The notes under the pieces were generated by a model. That model worked only from the letters and a program-made list of their open reading frames with translations. It was not told the origin of the DNA and searched no databases. A program made the position numbers and the translations under genes. 64,000 nt of DNA from Prinia subflava (Eukaryota > Chordata > Aves > Passeriformes > Cisticolidae): positions 9,552,032 through 9,616,031 of the forward strand of contig NC_086256.1 of assembly GCF_021018805.1 (NCBI RefSeq), in the 5' to 3' direction. This document shows, in pieces, positions 26,921 to 39,419 of this stretch; positions within the stretch are counted from its first letter, which is position 1, and each line of letters opens with the position of its first letter.

Positions 26921-29394
26921 GGGTTTGCATTCTACTGTAGTTGCAGCAAATATATATCTTTGAGAAAGTTTCCATTCATTCAGAACACAATGCCGAATTC
27001 CCTGTTGAATAGCTGTAGTGTGGTTCTCCCCAAACAGCATTGTGCTGGCAGTTTCTGGAATTACACAGGAAATGAAGAGCATAGCAAACTTTCCTTTCTC
27101 TTGCTAAGACATGCTCCCCAGGAGTTCTTCCAGTAGATCAAGTAAATAGCAGAGATCTATTCCTAAGGGCAGCATGTTTCTCTGTGTTTCTGCTTTGAGA
27201 AATCCTAATTTTCTCTGGCTTTAAATCCTTCCTTTCTTAATCAAATTTATTGCACCATTTCCCCAGCTAGAGAAGATGAGAGAGAGATAGATTCCCTTTA
27301 CAAGCAGTAAAACTGCTTATCCACTTTTCTTGGAGATTTCTTGTAGAACTCTTCTTCCCAGTCACTAAATACTATGTACTCTGTTAAGAACGAGGAGGAG
27401 GTACCTATCAAATCTTGACATGTGAACTGGCAATACAGAATGCTGTATCTTGCCCCATTACTCATTTTAGTATAAGTTGCAGGTACTTGCATACCTTCAT
27501 ATTGACCAGCAGCAGCTATTGGTATTTCTTGGGTTGATCATCTTGAAATTCTTTAACCTTCTTAAAAATATGTGTGTATGTGTATTCATAATCAGGTCGG
27601 TGAAAGCTCAAGAGTTTAAAAAATCTGGGTCAGTTAGTTCAGGAAGATTTAAAAAAGGAATAACTTACGTCCTTCAGAAAAATTTGGCTGATGGACTTTA
27701 ATTAAACTCCTAGGGTTGGAAGCAAACCAGTAAGAAAGCAGGGAAATTTAAGTTAAAGCTCAACTTCTAGTTTTTTTTGCGTATAAATCATCTAGCAGCT
27801 GGTGATATTTGCAAGAGCACCAGAGACTGTCTTCTAGTATTCCCTTTGATTTTATTCCCCCCTCCCTTTGCTTTATTATTCCCAAGGTGTAGCATTAAAT
27901 ATAATTTCAGAGGCCGTGTGTGTCCTTAACTTCTCTGTCCCATTTCTATGGTGCATGTGTTCATATATGTATACATATATGTGTAATATATAGCTTTGTT
28001 CACTGATGGATTGGTACAGCATTTGTAGAACTAAGTAATTTTTTTTGGTTGGTTTTTTTTTCCCCCAGATGTGCTACATCATTTCTGAAAATACCTCTGA
28101 AATTCCCACTTCTGTAACTTTAAGCCTTAGCCAGGTAGAATAGTAATAACAGAATCATGGCCAGTGGTGCCATAAATTTCAACTAAAGTATCGGGCAAGA
28201 AGTCTGATTTCTGTTTGTACTGTTGTTAGAGATATTTATGCAGGGCTGGTCTTTCAGCAAGTGTGATTATTTTCAGAGAGGCCCTCTCTCCATTCTTGCT
28301 TTAGAATGTGCTGAGGATGTGTGTGGGGAACGGCACCTGACAAACAGCAGCCAGACAGAAGGAATAAAATCCCTTGGGAAAGAGACTTCTTTTTATGGCT
28401 ATTTTTCACTTCTAAGGCCACTTGAAAAATATTGTTCTTCAGGTAGATCTTGTTCCTAGATCCCTGGGTTAGCATTTGGGTGCCTGCCATTTTCCCAGAC
28501 CAAGGAGCTACTGAAGACTTAAGCTTTTCCAGTAGGAAAGTATGCAAGTACATACTTAGCAGCACCAGACGCTATTGAAAGAATAATGGACCCTTCCCAC
28601 ATTCAACTCCATTCTTCTTGCACACACTCCCAGACCTCTGGAGCCACTGTGCTAGCAAATGATTACATTCTGTTTTTCTTCTGTAACTCTTCCTAAACAA
28701 AATGTTAATTGAGGCATTGATTTATACAATTCAGATTCCTGTGTTAAGTCAGCATACTTAGAAGTAGCCTCTGGCTATTGAGGGAATAGATCAGTGAGAC
28801 AAATTGGTGCTTGCTGGTATGTTTTTCTATATCTTACCCTTTGAGAAAATAGGATATATTTCAGATTTAAGGACTATGTCCTTTGCATGTGTTTGTTTTA
28901 GATGTACCCCATTGTAGTGTAGCTTTAGAACACTGGACTCTGTGTTCTCTGATTGATTTTGTTATATGAAGGAAGCATACTGGAAAAAACAGACTTTGGC
29001 ATTTTTTGTATGTCCTTGATATTTGTTTGAAAAAAATGTTACAATACTAGGGATATTATGTAGATTCCAGGCCTTCATATGTGATAGGCGTAACCGTGAC
29101 AGTATGCCTGGGGTTAAAAAAATTACTTTTCCTGTCCTAGACAACTGTTGAATTAAGGGATTTGGAGAAAAGTTGTCTGACATTTCTTCTTCCTAATCTG
29201 TTCTTCTGTTCAAAAAAATAGAAGTGTTAATATTTTTGTTGTAGAGAACCATTAAAATAAGCAACCTTTGTGTTTATGGAGGAGTTCTCTGAGAGATCTG
29301 GTGCTGGAAGGGATGAGCTTCATATAAATTGGTGTGTTATCGCCTGTTTGCATTAAGATTGCCTTGTAATTAATACACAAAGAGGTCTCACCTC

Positions 29395-29560
29395 TCTGCT
29401 TGGCTTTGTGACCTTGAGAAATCCACTTAATGTTAGCCTCTCATACTTTCTTTGCTTTTTAAAATGAATGCAGTATTACTTTACTGTCTCATAGGGACAT
29501 AAGTCATGAACATTTATGTCATTAGTGTAAATGTAAAATGCTGCTCTGAGTACAGGATAT
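29395..29560 (+). mobile_element. MIR-like (amniote) SINE relic
   Basis: In forward orientation the sequence carries 'ctttgtgaccttgagaaatc', then 'cacttaatgttagcctctca' and a 'tttaaaatgaatgcagtatt' stretch. It ends in 'ctcatagggacata' and a 'gtaaatgtaaaatgctgctctgag' type tail split by small changes. This is the standard MIR order: CTGTGTGACCTTGGGCAA, CACTTAACCTCTC, TGTAAAATG, CTCATAGGG and tail. It is heavily diverged and therefore old. Edges are approximate. Confidence 0.72.
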
Positions 29561-32500
29561 GAAATGTTGGCTTTCCCACACTTTGAGTCAGAATAGTACT
29601 TGTTAAAATGACCTTCAGGAAACAGCTGATCTAACAGTGCATCCAGCCTGAGCTACAGGTCATGTTTGAGCCCACATTTCCAGTTTCAGCACCTGGATTT
29701 TTGTATGTCTGACTTCTGTAGTATTTATTAGTGTCATGTATTGTTTTACAGTTTTTTGTTATGCACTGCTGTTCTTACCACTCCACTGTCTCTAATTCCC
29801 TTTCAATGTACTAATTCTCCTTTTATTTTTTTTTTCTGCAAAGGCATTGGACATGCAGTGAAAAATTAAATCTATTTTTTTTCTTTAACAAGCTGCTCTT
29901 CCTGGGTGTGCAGGAATTTGTATATAGGTGCATGCATACAAACTGATTTTACAAATTTGGGCTTGAGTCTGGCAGGGCCAAGCGATTGAGGAAATACCAG
30001 GAGGACTCCTTGGGAGGAACCAGTCCTGCTGAAGAAACTGTTGTGTCATCTGAGCTTTGTCAGGTCCATATTGTTCTGCACAAAGGAGAAAAAGTGATGT
30101 TTATGTTTCCTTAATTCTTGCACTTGTTTGCTGCTCTCCGCTTCCAGTTTGGCCACCTGATGGCAGCTTTAAAATTCTGTGATGTGAACTGTGGTTTTGT
30201 TACCCATATTTATAGCTTTGGTCAGCACTTTCAGGATCCAGCAGAATACAAATATCAAACAAGAGTATAATCTTTTGTAATTCTTCAAATAATTTATTTT
30301 CACAGGTAGAAAAGTAATTCCCTTTTGAATTAATGATCACTTCAAAGACTAACTGCTTTTATTTATCCTAAACATTTTAAAAACATGACAGATATTTTTG
30401 CAAGCAATCTGTTGTAAAACATCTTCAGAGTTGATTTGGGCAGCTGTGTATGATCTACTTCTTCACTTTTTTAATGACAGTTTTATCCATAAACAGAAAT
30501 AGTAAATGTTTTCTAATGACAGGTTATGGTAATAAAACAAAGTGATACTGCCCTACTAAATGATGGCCTCATAAAGGTTGTGTGCCTAAACAAAGTTATA
30601 ATGAACCTGTAAATCAAGAATGCCATGAACAGCAGAAATCTCAGACTCCAGAGCTGAAATAACCTTGCAGTTCAGTAGCCTGCTGCAGAGAAACCTGTCA
30701 CATTACCTGCTCCTTCATTTCTGTGTTTTGAAGTTCTTGCTGATTGATTCACCACTGTGGAGGCAGTGAATGAATGGATACGAACTTGTCAATGTGAGAA
30801 AGGTGTGCAGTACTGAGTACGAGTGATAGAAAGATCATTGCAAACTGCAGCACAGTAATTTAAAAGTTCATTTTGCTTTGACTTCTTAATTTTTGTACAT
30901 GAAAACGTGTTCACAATGGAAGTGACTCACAAGTTCCAGTCAAGACTTCTGGAAGGCTTCAGTCTGCTGCCTGCCATATGCCTGCATATCTACTGCTGAT
31001 TTCACTGCTCTTCCAATGGCAGTAAAAAAATTGGCCACGAGTGTTAATTCATGTCTCAGTGGAAACATCCAGAGTCTTGGGTATCTTAGGATATGGCTGT
31101 TTCCTATGTTCTAGATACACTGATCTGTGAATGTTTTTATCATTGGGCAGTGCCTGAAAAGTTATTGTATGGTGAAGAGGAAAAAGCTGAACCAAATTGT
31201 TCAGCATCCAAATGAGCAGGGGTTGTGGGAAGGTGATGTGAGGCCACCACCAGCTGTGTGCTGTGCCCACAGGAGAGTTCAGGAGAACTGCAGTGTACAA
31301 GGGAAAGATGTTGTGGCTGTGTCTTTGCAAAGGCTGATCTGACTCCTCTGTGAGTTTGCTTGTCAGAATTGTTAATCCCTGCTTGCTGATGCAAGCGTAG
31401 GGAGAATTAGATGAAGTTATAAAGAGCAGAAAAATTGATGAGCTGCAGGAGTATTCGTTCAAGGTAGACACTGATTTGAACTTGTATGTTGTCTCTAAGA
31501 GTGAATAATATCTTATTTACACTCACAGTTGAATATTCATTCCCAAAATTATAGGATGTTTTGGCTTTTAAATCTAGCAGGAGGAAGGACAAGCAATGTC
31601 TGTACTCACGGGGATCAAAATGCTATGGGGAAAAAATTGTTTGAGAGCCCATTCTTAGTAGTCCTGTTTGTTACTTCAAGCAAAATTGTCACCCTCCCTG
31701 CCACTGTTTGTGTCCTGAAGAAAATCCATTGTTCATGTCTCTGAGGAACTCATGTTGTCATCCTGTTGAATAATAAGACCCAAAATTGAGATTGAGTTCT
31801 CAAAAGCAAGAAGCCAGTGTTCTGCTGTTACTTGGTCATGGTGGGCTTATTTGCTTAGCTCAGATTTTGACCATTTAGGGGTTTTTCAGCTTCTGAGTAC
31901 TGTTCATTAATGTAGTTATTTCATTGCTGAATGACAGCGTGTTTTTGTGCACTGCTATCTGTTCTAGCATTGTTTCGAAATGGGAGGTGTTTCTTGTTGC
32001 CAGAAGTAGAACTGTAGTATTTTTGTACTTCCAGAAATTCCTTCATGGCTTCAGTTTGGGTTTGATTTTTGGCTGGTTTGTAAAAATATATGATCCAATT
32101 GATCCAGTCATGTTTTTAATTGAAAACATGCATAGTTTGTGTATATTAAAAAAAGGATCATTTGCATGTAGGGAAGAGCCCATGAAAGTGTATTTGAGAA
32201 CTCCTACTTGCATCTGGCATAGAAAAAATTAGGCAATTATTTTGTATGTGTCCACTGTGTATTTTTTTTTCTTTTTTTATCAATGTATGTCAGAGGTCTG
32301 AACACAAATAAAGAATGCTTTGCAGACTAATTAAATCAATGTCTGTGTGGAAACAGTGTAGTTTCTGGAATTGCTCTTCTAAATCAGAGATGTAAACAAA
32401 AACCTAGTTATTTTTATATCATTTCCCTTTGCCTCATGTACGTGATTCTGAAAGTTGAAGAGTTATATGTTTATGCTTCTTTTTACAGCAGAATATTTGC

Positions 32501-35500
32501 GTGGCTGAATTTTTATTGAAGCATAATTCCTGGTTTCCCTAAAGCTGAGCAAGACTACTGTACAGTGGGAGCACACATTAATTTGAGTTTGCTATGAAAG
32601 CCTGTTCACGTTAAAGCTGTCAAGGCAGCAAATTGTCCTCAAGTGTTTTTTCATACAGAGTTGTTTGCTGCTTTTGTAAAAACAGCTGCTTCTGCCACAG
32701 AAGGCAAATGGGGAGCTTTTCCTGAAAGAAGTGTGTGCAAACAACAGTGTTTAGGTCATGACCTCTTACTGTCCCTCCTTCTTCCTTCTCTATCTACCTG
32801 GGGAAGATACAGGTACCATTGCATTTCGTTCAGTCCCCAGAGTCTCCCTCTTTTTCTGAGATTGGCTTCAGTTTGTTGTTTCTTGGTTGTTGTAGTTTCC
32901 TCACAGACTGTGAGCTCATTGTGCTGGTTCCTTTAAAATGCAGAACACAAAGATATTACCTATCTTAAAAGTATAGAGTGTAAAGGAGTGTACACTTAAA
33001 GATATGGTCCATGCTCCCATTAAATGTGCAATTCCAGCTTCTCAGAATAATGCTATTTTCTAGTGAAGTCCAGTATAATAATAAAATCTGTTTATGAAGA
33101 GTGCAGCTTCTGTGGTGTGAAGAATCAGACCCACCTCTTCTGTTGCAGTGCTAAAACTCCCTTTTATTTTTAATAGCAAATTATTTTGAGAGCAGAGCCC
33201 AGAAGCATGGAATTTTTAGAAGTAAACTGGTCTTTTAAGGTTTCCTGTTCATTTCTGTTGTGCTTATTGCTTCTTACCTCTCTCTGTGTTTACTTTTTTA
33301 ACTGTCTCTGCAAAAGCAGCCATTGTAGACTTGGGCCTTTTTTATGTTACTGGCATAGTCTAGAGGGTTAGCACAGGTCTTTATAGTTATAGATTGATTC
33401 TAATACATTTTTTTCCTTTATAAACTAAAGGCAGGATTGTACACGAAATTTCTGTTATTGTATTTGTGCTTTGTACCCATGCACTTGTTGACTGTTTTAC
33501 AAGCCAGTAACGTAGTAGCCACAGGCTAGGAAGCTTGCCCAGAAATCTGGCATATTTAATTAGTGCTAGTAAACAAGCAGAGTTTCAAATTTAATTTTTC
33601 CTTCTTTAATTCCTATAAACCTCAAGCCATTTAAAACTTAATTTTGACACTAGTTTCGTTTATGCAGTTGGATAATACTGAAACAGTCTACAGCCACAGA
33701 CAGAATGGTCCCAGTCTTTTCCATGCAAGAAGGGAATAGAAGTTGTTTTGCGTTAATAGTATCTGAGATTGACCTAAAATTGTAAATGATAATCTTCAGG
33801 TCATCCACTAGCCATTTTCTTTTTCTTTCTGTTAGGCTAAATGTTTCAAGATGAAGCAATTGTCCTACCGTGAGTTTAGCCTTGCAAAGGACAGGGACTG
33901 GATTTGTTGCTGTTCTGGTTTTTGTACAGAGAGCTTTTCTAAGAGAAAATGATGGAACATCTGAGGTCTGCTATTTGCCATGGCCAGTTTATTGCTTCTA
34001 AGCTGTGAGGTTTAAACTCACTGCCCCAGGTAGTATAAACAACTGAGGATTCAGTTGCTGTCTTCTCACATGCTTTTCAATATCAGCTTGTGATCTGTGC
34101 TGAAAATGGTTCTCTACTGCTACTTGCACTATGAGGGACCACTGAAGTCTAGATTAATGACATTTCTCGTATCTGTTTCATTGCTGAAGCCCCTCTGTCT
34201 CCAGACAAGCAATGTACTGGGTGTCATAGCAATAAAATATGGTAATTTTGGCCAAAAACTGGACTTCATAACTGCAACTAAAACTTTAAAAATTAATACT
34301 GAAATTGTGAAAACACACAGATGAGCAGTGTTTTATTAGCTGTCCTGACAGCCTTTCCTTCAAGAATGTGTTTTGGGGTTTTTTGCCTACTCATTTATAA
34401 AGGCAGCTCCCACCTTAGCACATGCTGAAGTGAGAAACTTCTCTCTAGTGTGTGTGAAGTTTCTCAATCAGCAATAACTGTTCCAGAGAAGGAGGGAAAC
34501 CTGCTCAAAGTACCTTCACTGCATTGAATTCACCTGGATTTTCTTCTGCACTATTCTAATTGCTGCGTGATCTCTGTTCCAAAGGAATAAAATTCTTCCG
34601 GCTCAACCTTGAGCTTTTGTTCAGGTGCTGCTAATGGGTGAAAGGTGAGAGAGATGCTTGGGAATTCTTTAGTGCGATATGTTTTTGTTCATCTGGGTTT
34701 AATGCTGTAGAGCTCCAACTTTAGCATCTTCCTGAAAGCATTTTAGTTGTAAGTTTAGTTTCTTGTAGTAATAAGAAGCAGCAACCTCTGTTATAGCTAT
34801 TAGCAAGTCTGGAAATTTTAAATCATGAGTAATCTGGTCTAACCAGAAACGAATCCAGTGTGGTTGTAACCACTGTAATTACTTGTTTAAAAAAATGCAA
34901 ATTTGGACTTTGGGAGGATGTTAAGGTCGTCTTGTGGTGATGATACTTTTTGTGTCTAATATTTTTTCCTTTTTCTTTCCTCTGATACTTATATTCATCA
35001 TTCCACAGTATTTCTAATGGTGTTTTGTAAAATGCCTGTCAGCTATTAAAAGAAGTAATCATAAGGTTGATGCTGCCTTAAATCTGAGCTACCATCTCAC
35101 TGAAGATGTGTCTGAATACACAGGCTGAGTCATACTCAGTATAACTAAGTCAGGAAACCCCTCTGCTTTCCTGCAGGGAAGCAGGATTCATGAAGTCTGA
35201 GTGCTGATTCCTTAGAAGAATTTCCTCTAACATGTATTTTTCTTTTATGTACCCTTCCAGCACTGCTGAGGTGTGGAGCAGCCTGTGCTCTGGCATTTAC
35301 AGCCAGGCTTCCTCCACAGTGGTGGCAGAGCCAAGATCTATGCCCACTTTAATTTCTGCCTGAGATAAAGTTGTTCTCATTACCTAATTAAATATTTGAC
35401 ACTTGCATTTGTTGGGATCTTGTCACTAGGAAGAGTGGTTACTGTGTCAAGTGCTAAAGTGTCAAGGTTCCAGTGGAGTTGAGGTGTGAGTAGATATGGT

Positions 35501-38500
35501 AGTAAAAGCTTATTGTGAATCAAAACTGAGGCAGAAGCAGTAGCTGCCAAAAATCAAAAAAACCCCACAGGTCAAAGCATTGGCTAAGGAAGCTACAGAC
35601 CATCAAGGAACAGGAACAGAGTATAATTCGCTTACAGTTAAATGAAGGAAATTAGCACTGCCAGGTTTATGGCAGAAAGGTTGGATTTATGTGGGCTGGA
35701 TTTGAGTAGATTTTGGTAATATAAACCATAACACCAAAATTTTTCCCATCTTTGGATTCAAAGCTCGTGTCTTCTTCCTTTCTAGACTGTTTTGGTGGGA
35801 GCCAGATGCTGCTTTGTCTAACATGTAGGTTTTTTTCTTTCTTCTCCACTTCTCCCTTCTAACCTTAATGACCTGCTATCAGGCTCTTGTCAGGTTGTTC
35901 TTCAGTCTGGTGAAATTTAACTTTTTTGAATGCAAATATGTTCTACAGAAGGACTCACAAAGGTACACCTTCTGTCCTGAAGAGCCCTTTTGCTTGTCAG
36001 GCAAAGATCCCAGCAAAGGGAAGTAAGTGATCAGCCTATGGCCCGTGCATAGCAACATGTTTAAACAGAGATTTTTAATTTTAATAAACTGGTGGTGTAA
36101 AAATAGATGATTCTCATGGACAGCAACTCACAATGGGAAACACAAGAATATGTGTGACAGCTTCAGTTTGTTCTGCTCCTGGGCCCTGTGAAATGCAAGT
36201 GAAACATTTATGCTTATTTCAGCTTTGGAGGGGTTTTTTTGCTTATGCTTTTACTTGCAATTTAAGGTTGGAGGAGGAAGAATTTCTTTTTGCCTGTGTA
36301 TTTTAGTACTTAGAGGTGTGCCTTTACCTTAAATTCCCAAATTTTGCAGATCATATATTTTAAGTAGGACCACCTCACCTGAAAGGTGCAGAAGGTCTTC
36401 AGAGCCTTTCATGCAAGGCCCACACTGCAAGTACAGTTTTATTTGCCTTTGAGTCCAGGCCAGTGGCATGAAGAAATTGTGTCAGCCTTGCTGTGTTTAA
36501 GCTATGTATTGCTACTGACCTGCAGCTTTGACCTAGTACTCAGTTTCACTGTTTCCCATGCATTTACTGTAATTATTTGATTAAAAAAATATATCATATA
36601 TCTACTGCTTAGCCCTTCGGGAACTGATGTAGGAGGGATCAGCAGGAGCTGCTGTTCTTCAGTAGCCTCTATACAATCCTCCAGCTTCAGTTGTTTTTTT
36701 AAAACTTGTTCCTCTAAAGTGTTGTCATCCTTTCAGCCCTGGTGATTTTAGGGAACAATTATTTACTAAGGTGAACTTCCATGAAGTGGGAAGCAAAATG
36801 AGCTGAAAATTGGAAATGATTAAGGTTGCCAGGTGCAGACTTTTAGTTCTTTCTCCTTCTTCAGCAATGAAAGCATTTCCCAAAGCTCAATTAAATCTCT
36901 TAAATCACAGTTTAGCCCAGCATAAGAAAAATAAGCTCAAACACCAGATCTGAACTAAGTGACTAAGCCATGTCCTGTTGTGTTGGAATTGAATTGGTTA
37001 TAGCACACAATAATCTACTTTATTGTCATCCTGGCCTTAACTGTAGCATAAGATGATTACATTGAATGTGTATAATAATAAGGCTTACACTTTGTATATA
37101 GCCCTTTAAATATTTTGGCAGACCATAGAAAGAACCTTTACGTGCAAGGCTTGATTAATCCTTTTCCTCTGTGTATAGAACAAGTAGCTGCCAGAGCTCA
37201 AGGGTAAAACCTATTAATAATGTCTCTGGCAGTCCCCGCCCTCCTTCACAGTGTATTCTCTTCTGTTCACACCAAACTCCAGGCTTATTATCATTTTGGT
37301 CTCTCTCTTTTGCTTTCCCAGTTTATACATAGCAATCAGGGTATTCTGGCAGAATAGTATCTAGTATAAAAGTGTCTAGTATAAAATATTTGCATGAACT
37401 CTGTTTTTCCCGTGGCAGGGAAAGAGAAAAGGGGTGGTAGTGTTGTGGGCAGCCTGGCCCCTGTGTTATTTCCTACAGCTGTTCACACTCAGTGTGGTAG
37501 AGACGAGCCTTAGAACCAAGTTCAGGGAAGAGCTTTCACAGGCAGCTGTGTCTGGTGTGCTCCCGGGGGATGCTCGTGCATCCAGCAACGTGGCCACACA
37601 GTCCCCAGGGAGCACTCCTCTGACTTGGGGTGGATGAGGAATTACTGTTCTCCTTTTCATATGGGGAGGCTCAAGCAGGATGAAGAAAACCATTTTTTGA
37701 AGGTGCATGTGATGGGGTGGCTGTGCAGCCATTAGCACCCTTGCTCTTCAGCATCGAAGTCAAAAGAGATGTTAACCTTAAAACACGGCATTGTTGCCAA
37801 GAAAATGACTCTTTCTACAGGGAGGTCACGCTGGCTTATTGTAAACCATTACTGACCTTGAGCAAATATTAATCCTCAGTTCTGACTGCTAACCTATACT
37901 CTTAATACTAGAGAAAATGATTTAATCTTTGGCTTTCAATGAAAGTTAGTTCCTTTACCAAAAAGTTTTCAGCATGTTTTTGTCAGAAGTAGGTTCAGAG
38001 TTTGTATTATAGTCTCATGGGTATATTAATAACATCATACAACAAAGAAAAATGGCATGTGGTGAAGGTTTTGAGTGAAAAATATTTATTATTCAGAAGG
38101 CTTTCAAGAAACTTAGGTCACTAGATCAATAAAACATTTTCATTTGGAAAGTACTTCCCATTTCTGGTGCAGTGTCTCTTTAGCAGCAGCAGCAGCTGTG
38201 GGGATGGATGGTGGGTAGTTGTTATCAGAACTGCAGTGTCCTGTCCTCCCTTCCAGATCCTCAATGGACCAAAGCAAATCTTGCCCTCCTGTCTTTAAAT
38301 AAGGTTGTTACAAAACTGGAGGAAGGGGAACAGTGAAGGAATTTCCCTGAGCAGGGAAATGGAGGTCAGAGTCCTGGGGGCTCATGGCATTTGTTGGGAG
38401 ACACCTCATAGTAGCCTCTGCCATCTTGAACTCTTGGGTTCCTGTTGCTGAGGTGTTCCTCAGCCATAAGTGAAGCAGCCCTACCCAAGAAGCAGCATCC

Positions 38501-38503
38501 TCT

Positions 38504-38786
38504 GATTCCCCTGTGCCCACCCTCCTCTGCTCCTCGATTCCCCTGTGCCCACCCTCCTCTGCTCCTCGATTCCCCTGTGCCCACCCTCCTCTGCACCTCG
38601 ATTCCCCTGTGCCCACCCTCCTCTGCTCCTCGATTCCCCTCTGCCCACCCTCCTCTGCTCCTCGATTCCCCTCTGCCCACCCTCCTCTGCTCCTCGATTC
38701 CCCTCTGCCCACCCTCCTCTGTTCCTCGATTCCCCTGTGCCCACCCTCCTCTGCTCCTTGATTCCCCTGTGCCCACCCTCCTCTGC
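38504..38786. repeat. 32-bp minisatellite, about 8.8 copies
   Basis: Eight full 32-bp units start at 38504, 38536, 38568, 38600, 38632, 38664, 38696 and 38728, followed by a 27-bp partial unit at 38760. The unit begins gattcccctg, continues tgcccaccct and ends cctctgctcctc. Units 1-4 and 8-9 carry GTG where units 5-7 carry CTC-type 'ctctgccc'. Units 3, 7 and 8 each have a private change, so the array is not perfectly homogenised. The minus strand is G-rich, with three G tracts per unit. Because 32 is not a multiple of three and the unit has no stop in the frames used, several overlapping spurious open frames run through it on both strands. Confidence 0.98.
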
Positions 38787-39419
38787 CGCAGCGCTCGAGG
38801 GGTGCTGGGGGGGCCTGCCCCGCCACCGCAGCTCTGCAGCCCAGAGGTGGCAGCATTTCACCGGTGGGCAAGGGAGCCCCGGCATACAGTGGGGACATTC
38901 ATGTGGCTAAGTGCTTTGGGATCTTTTTGGCCAAAAGCACTGAGTGAAAAATAAAAAAAAAAAAAATAGGGTCATAAGGTGTCTGGGATTTTTGAAGAGC
39001 CAATGTAACAGTGGTCTTTTATTATTAGCGAGTTTACAGCCAAGAGCTGTCCCGTAAATGAGCAATGCGATTTAGGGATTATTTTTTTTTCCTTTAAAAG
39101 CAGGAATGCTTGAGACATTAAAGGTGGTCTGGCAGCTTTTGCTGTGAGACTTCTCTTCATGTTGATCTGTACACTGGCTTTGTATCAACATGAGAGCACC
39201 ACGTCCTTGCAGACAGGCAGGGGTCAGCACTGTGTTTGAACTGAACCGCACGCTGCTTCATGCAAGAGCACCGTTCATGGTGTGGGGGATAGGAAGAATG
39301 TGATAGAGTGTTTGGCTTTATGGACTATGTGAGCTACATGCCATTAGTTAGAAAAGATGCAAGTGTGGAATGCATAGTTTGCACTTAGCTTGCTGTTATT
39401 TATTTACTTTGGAAGGACG

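Noticed and set aside
27962..27981. Perfect 20-bp palindrome of alternating A/T with CATATATG arms
   Set aside because: Low-complexity AT sequence in which such palindromes arise by chance.
31049..31471. 140-codon minus-strand open frame
   Set aside because: No family match; overlapping open frames in other phases suggest chance.
38504..38786. Regularly spaced repeats resembling a CRISPR array
   Set aside because: Units are head-to-tail with no unique spacers, and the genome is vertebrate. It is a minisatellite.
38308..38898. 196-codon minus-strand open frame
   Set aside because: It exists only because the 32-bp tandem repeat lacks stops; neighbouring frames on both strands are open too, and there is no domain or splice context.
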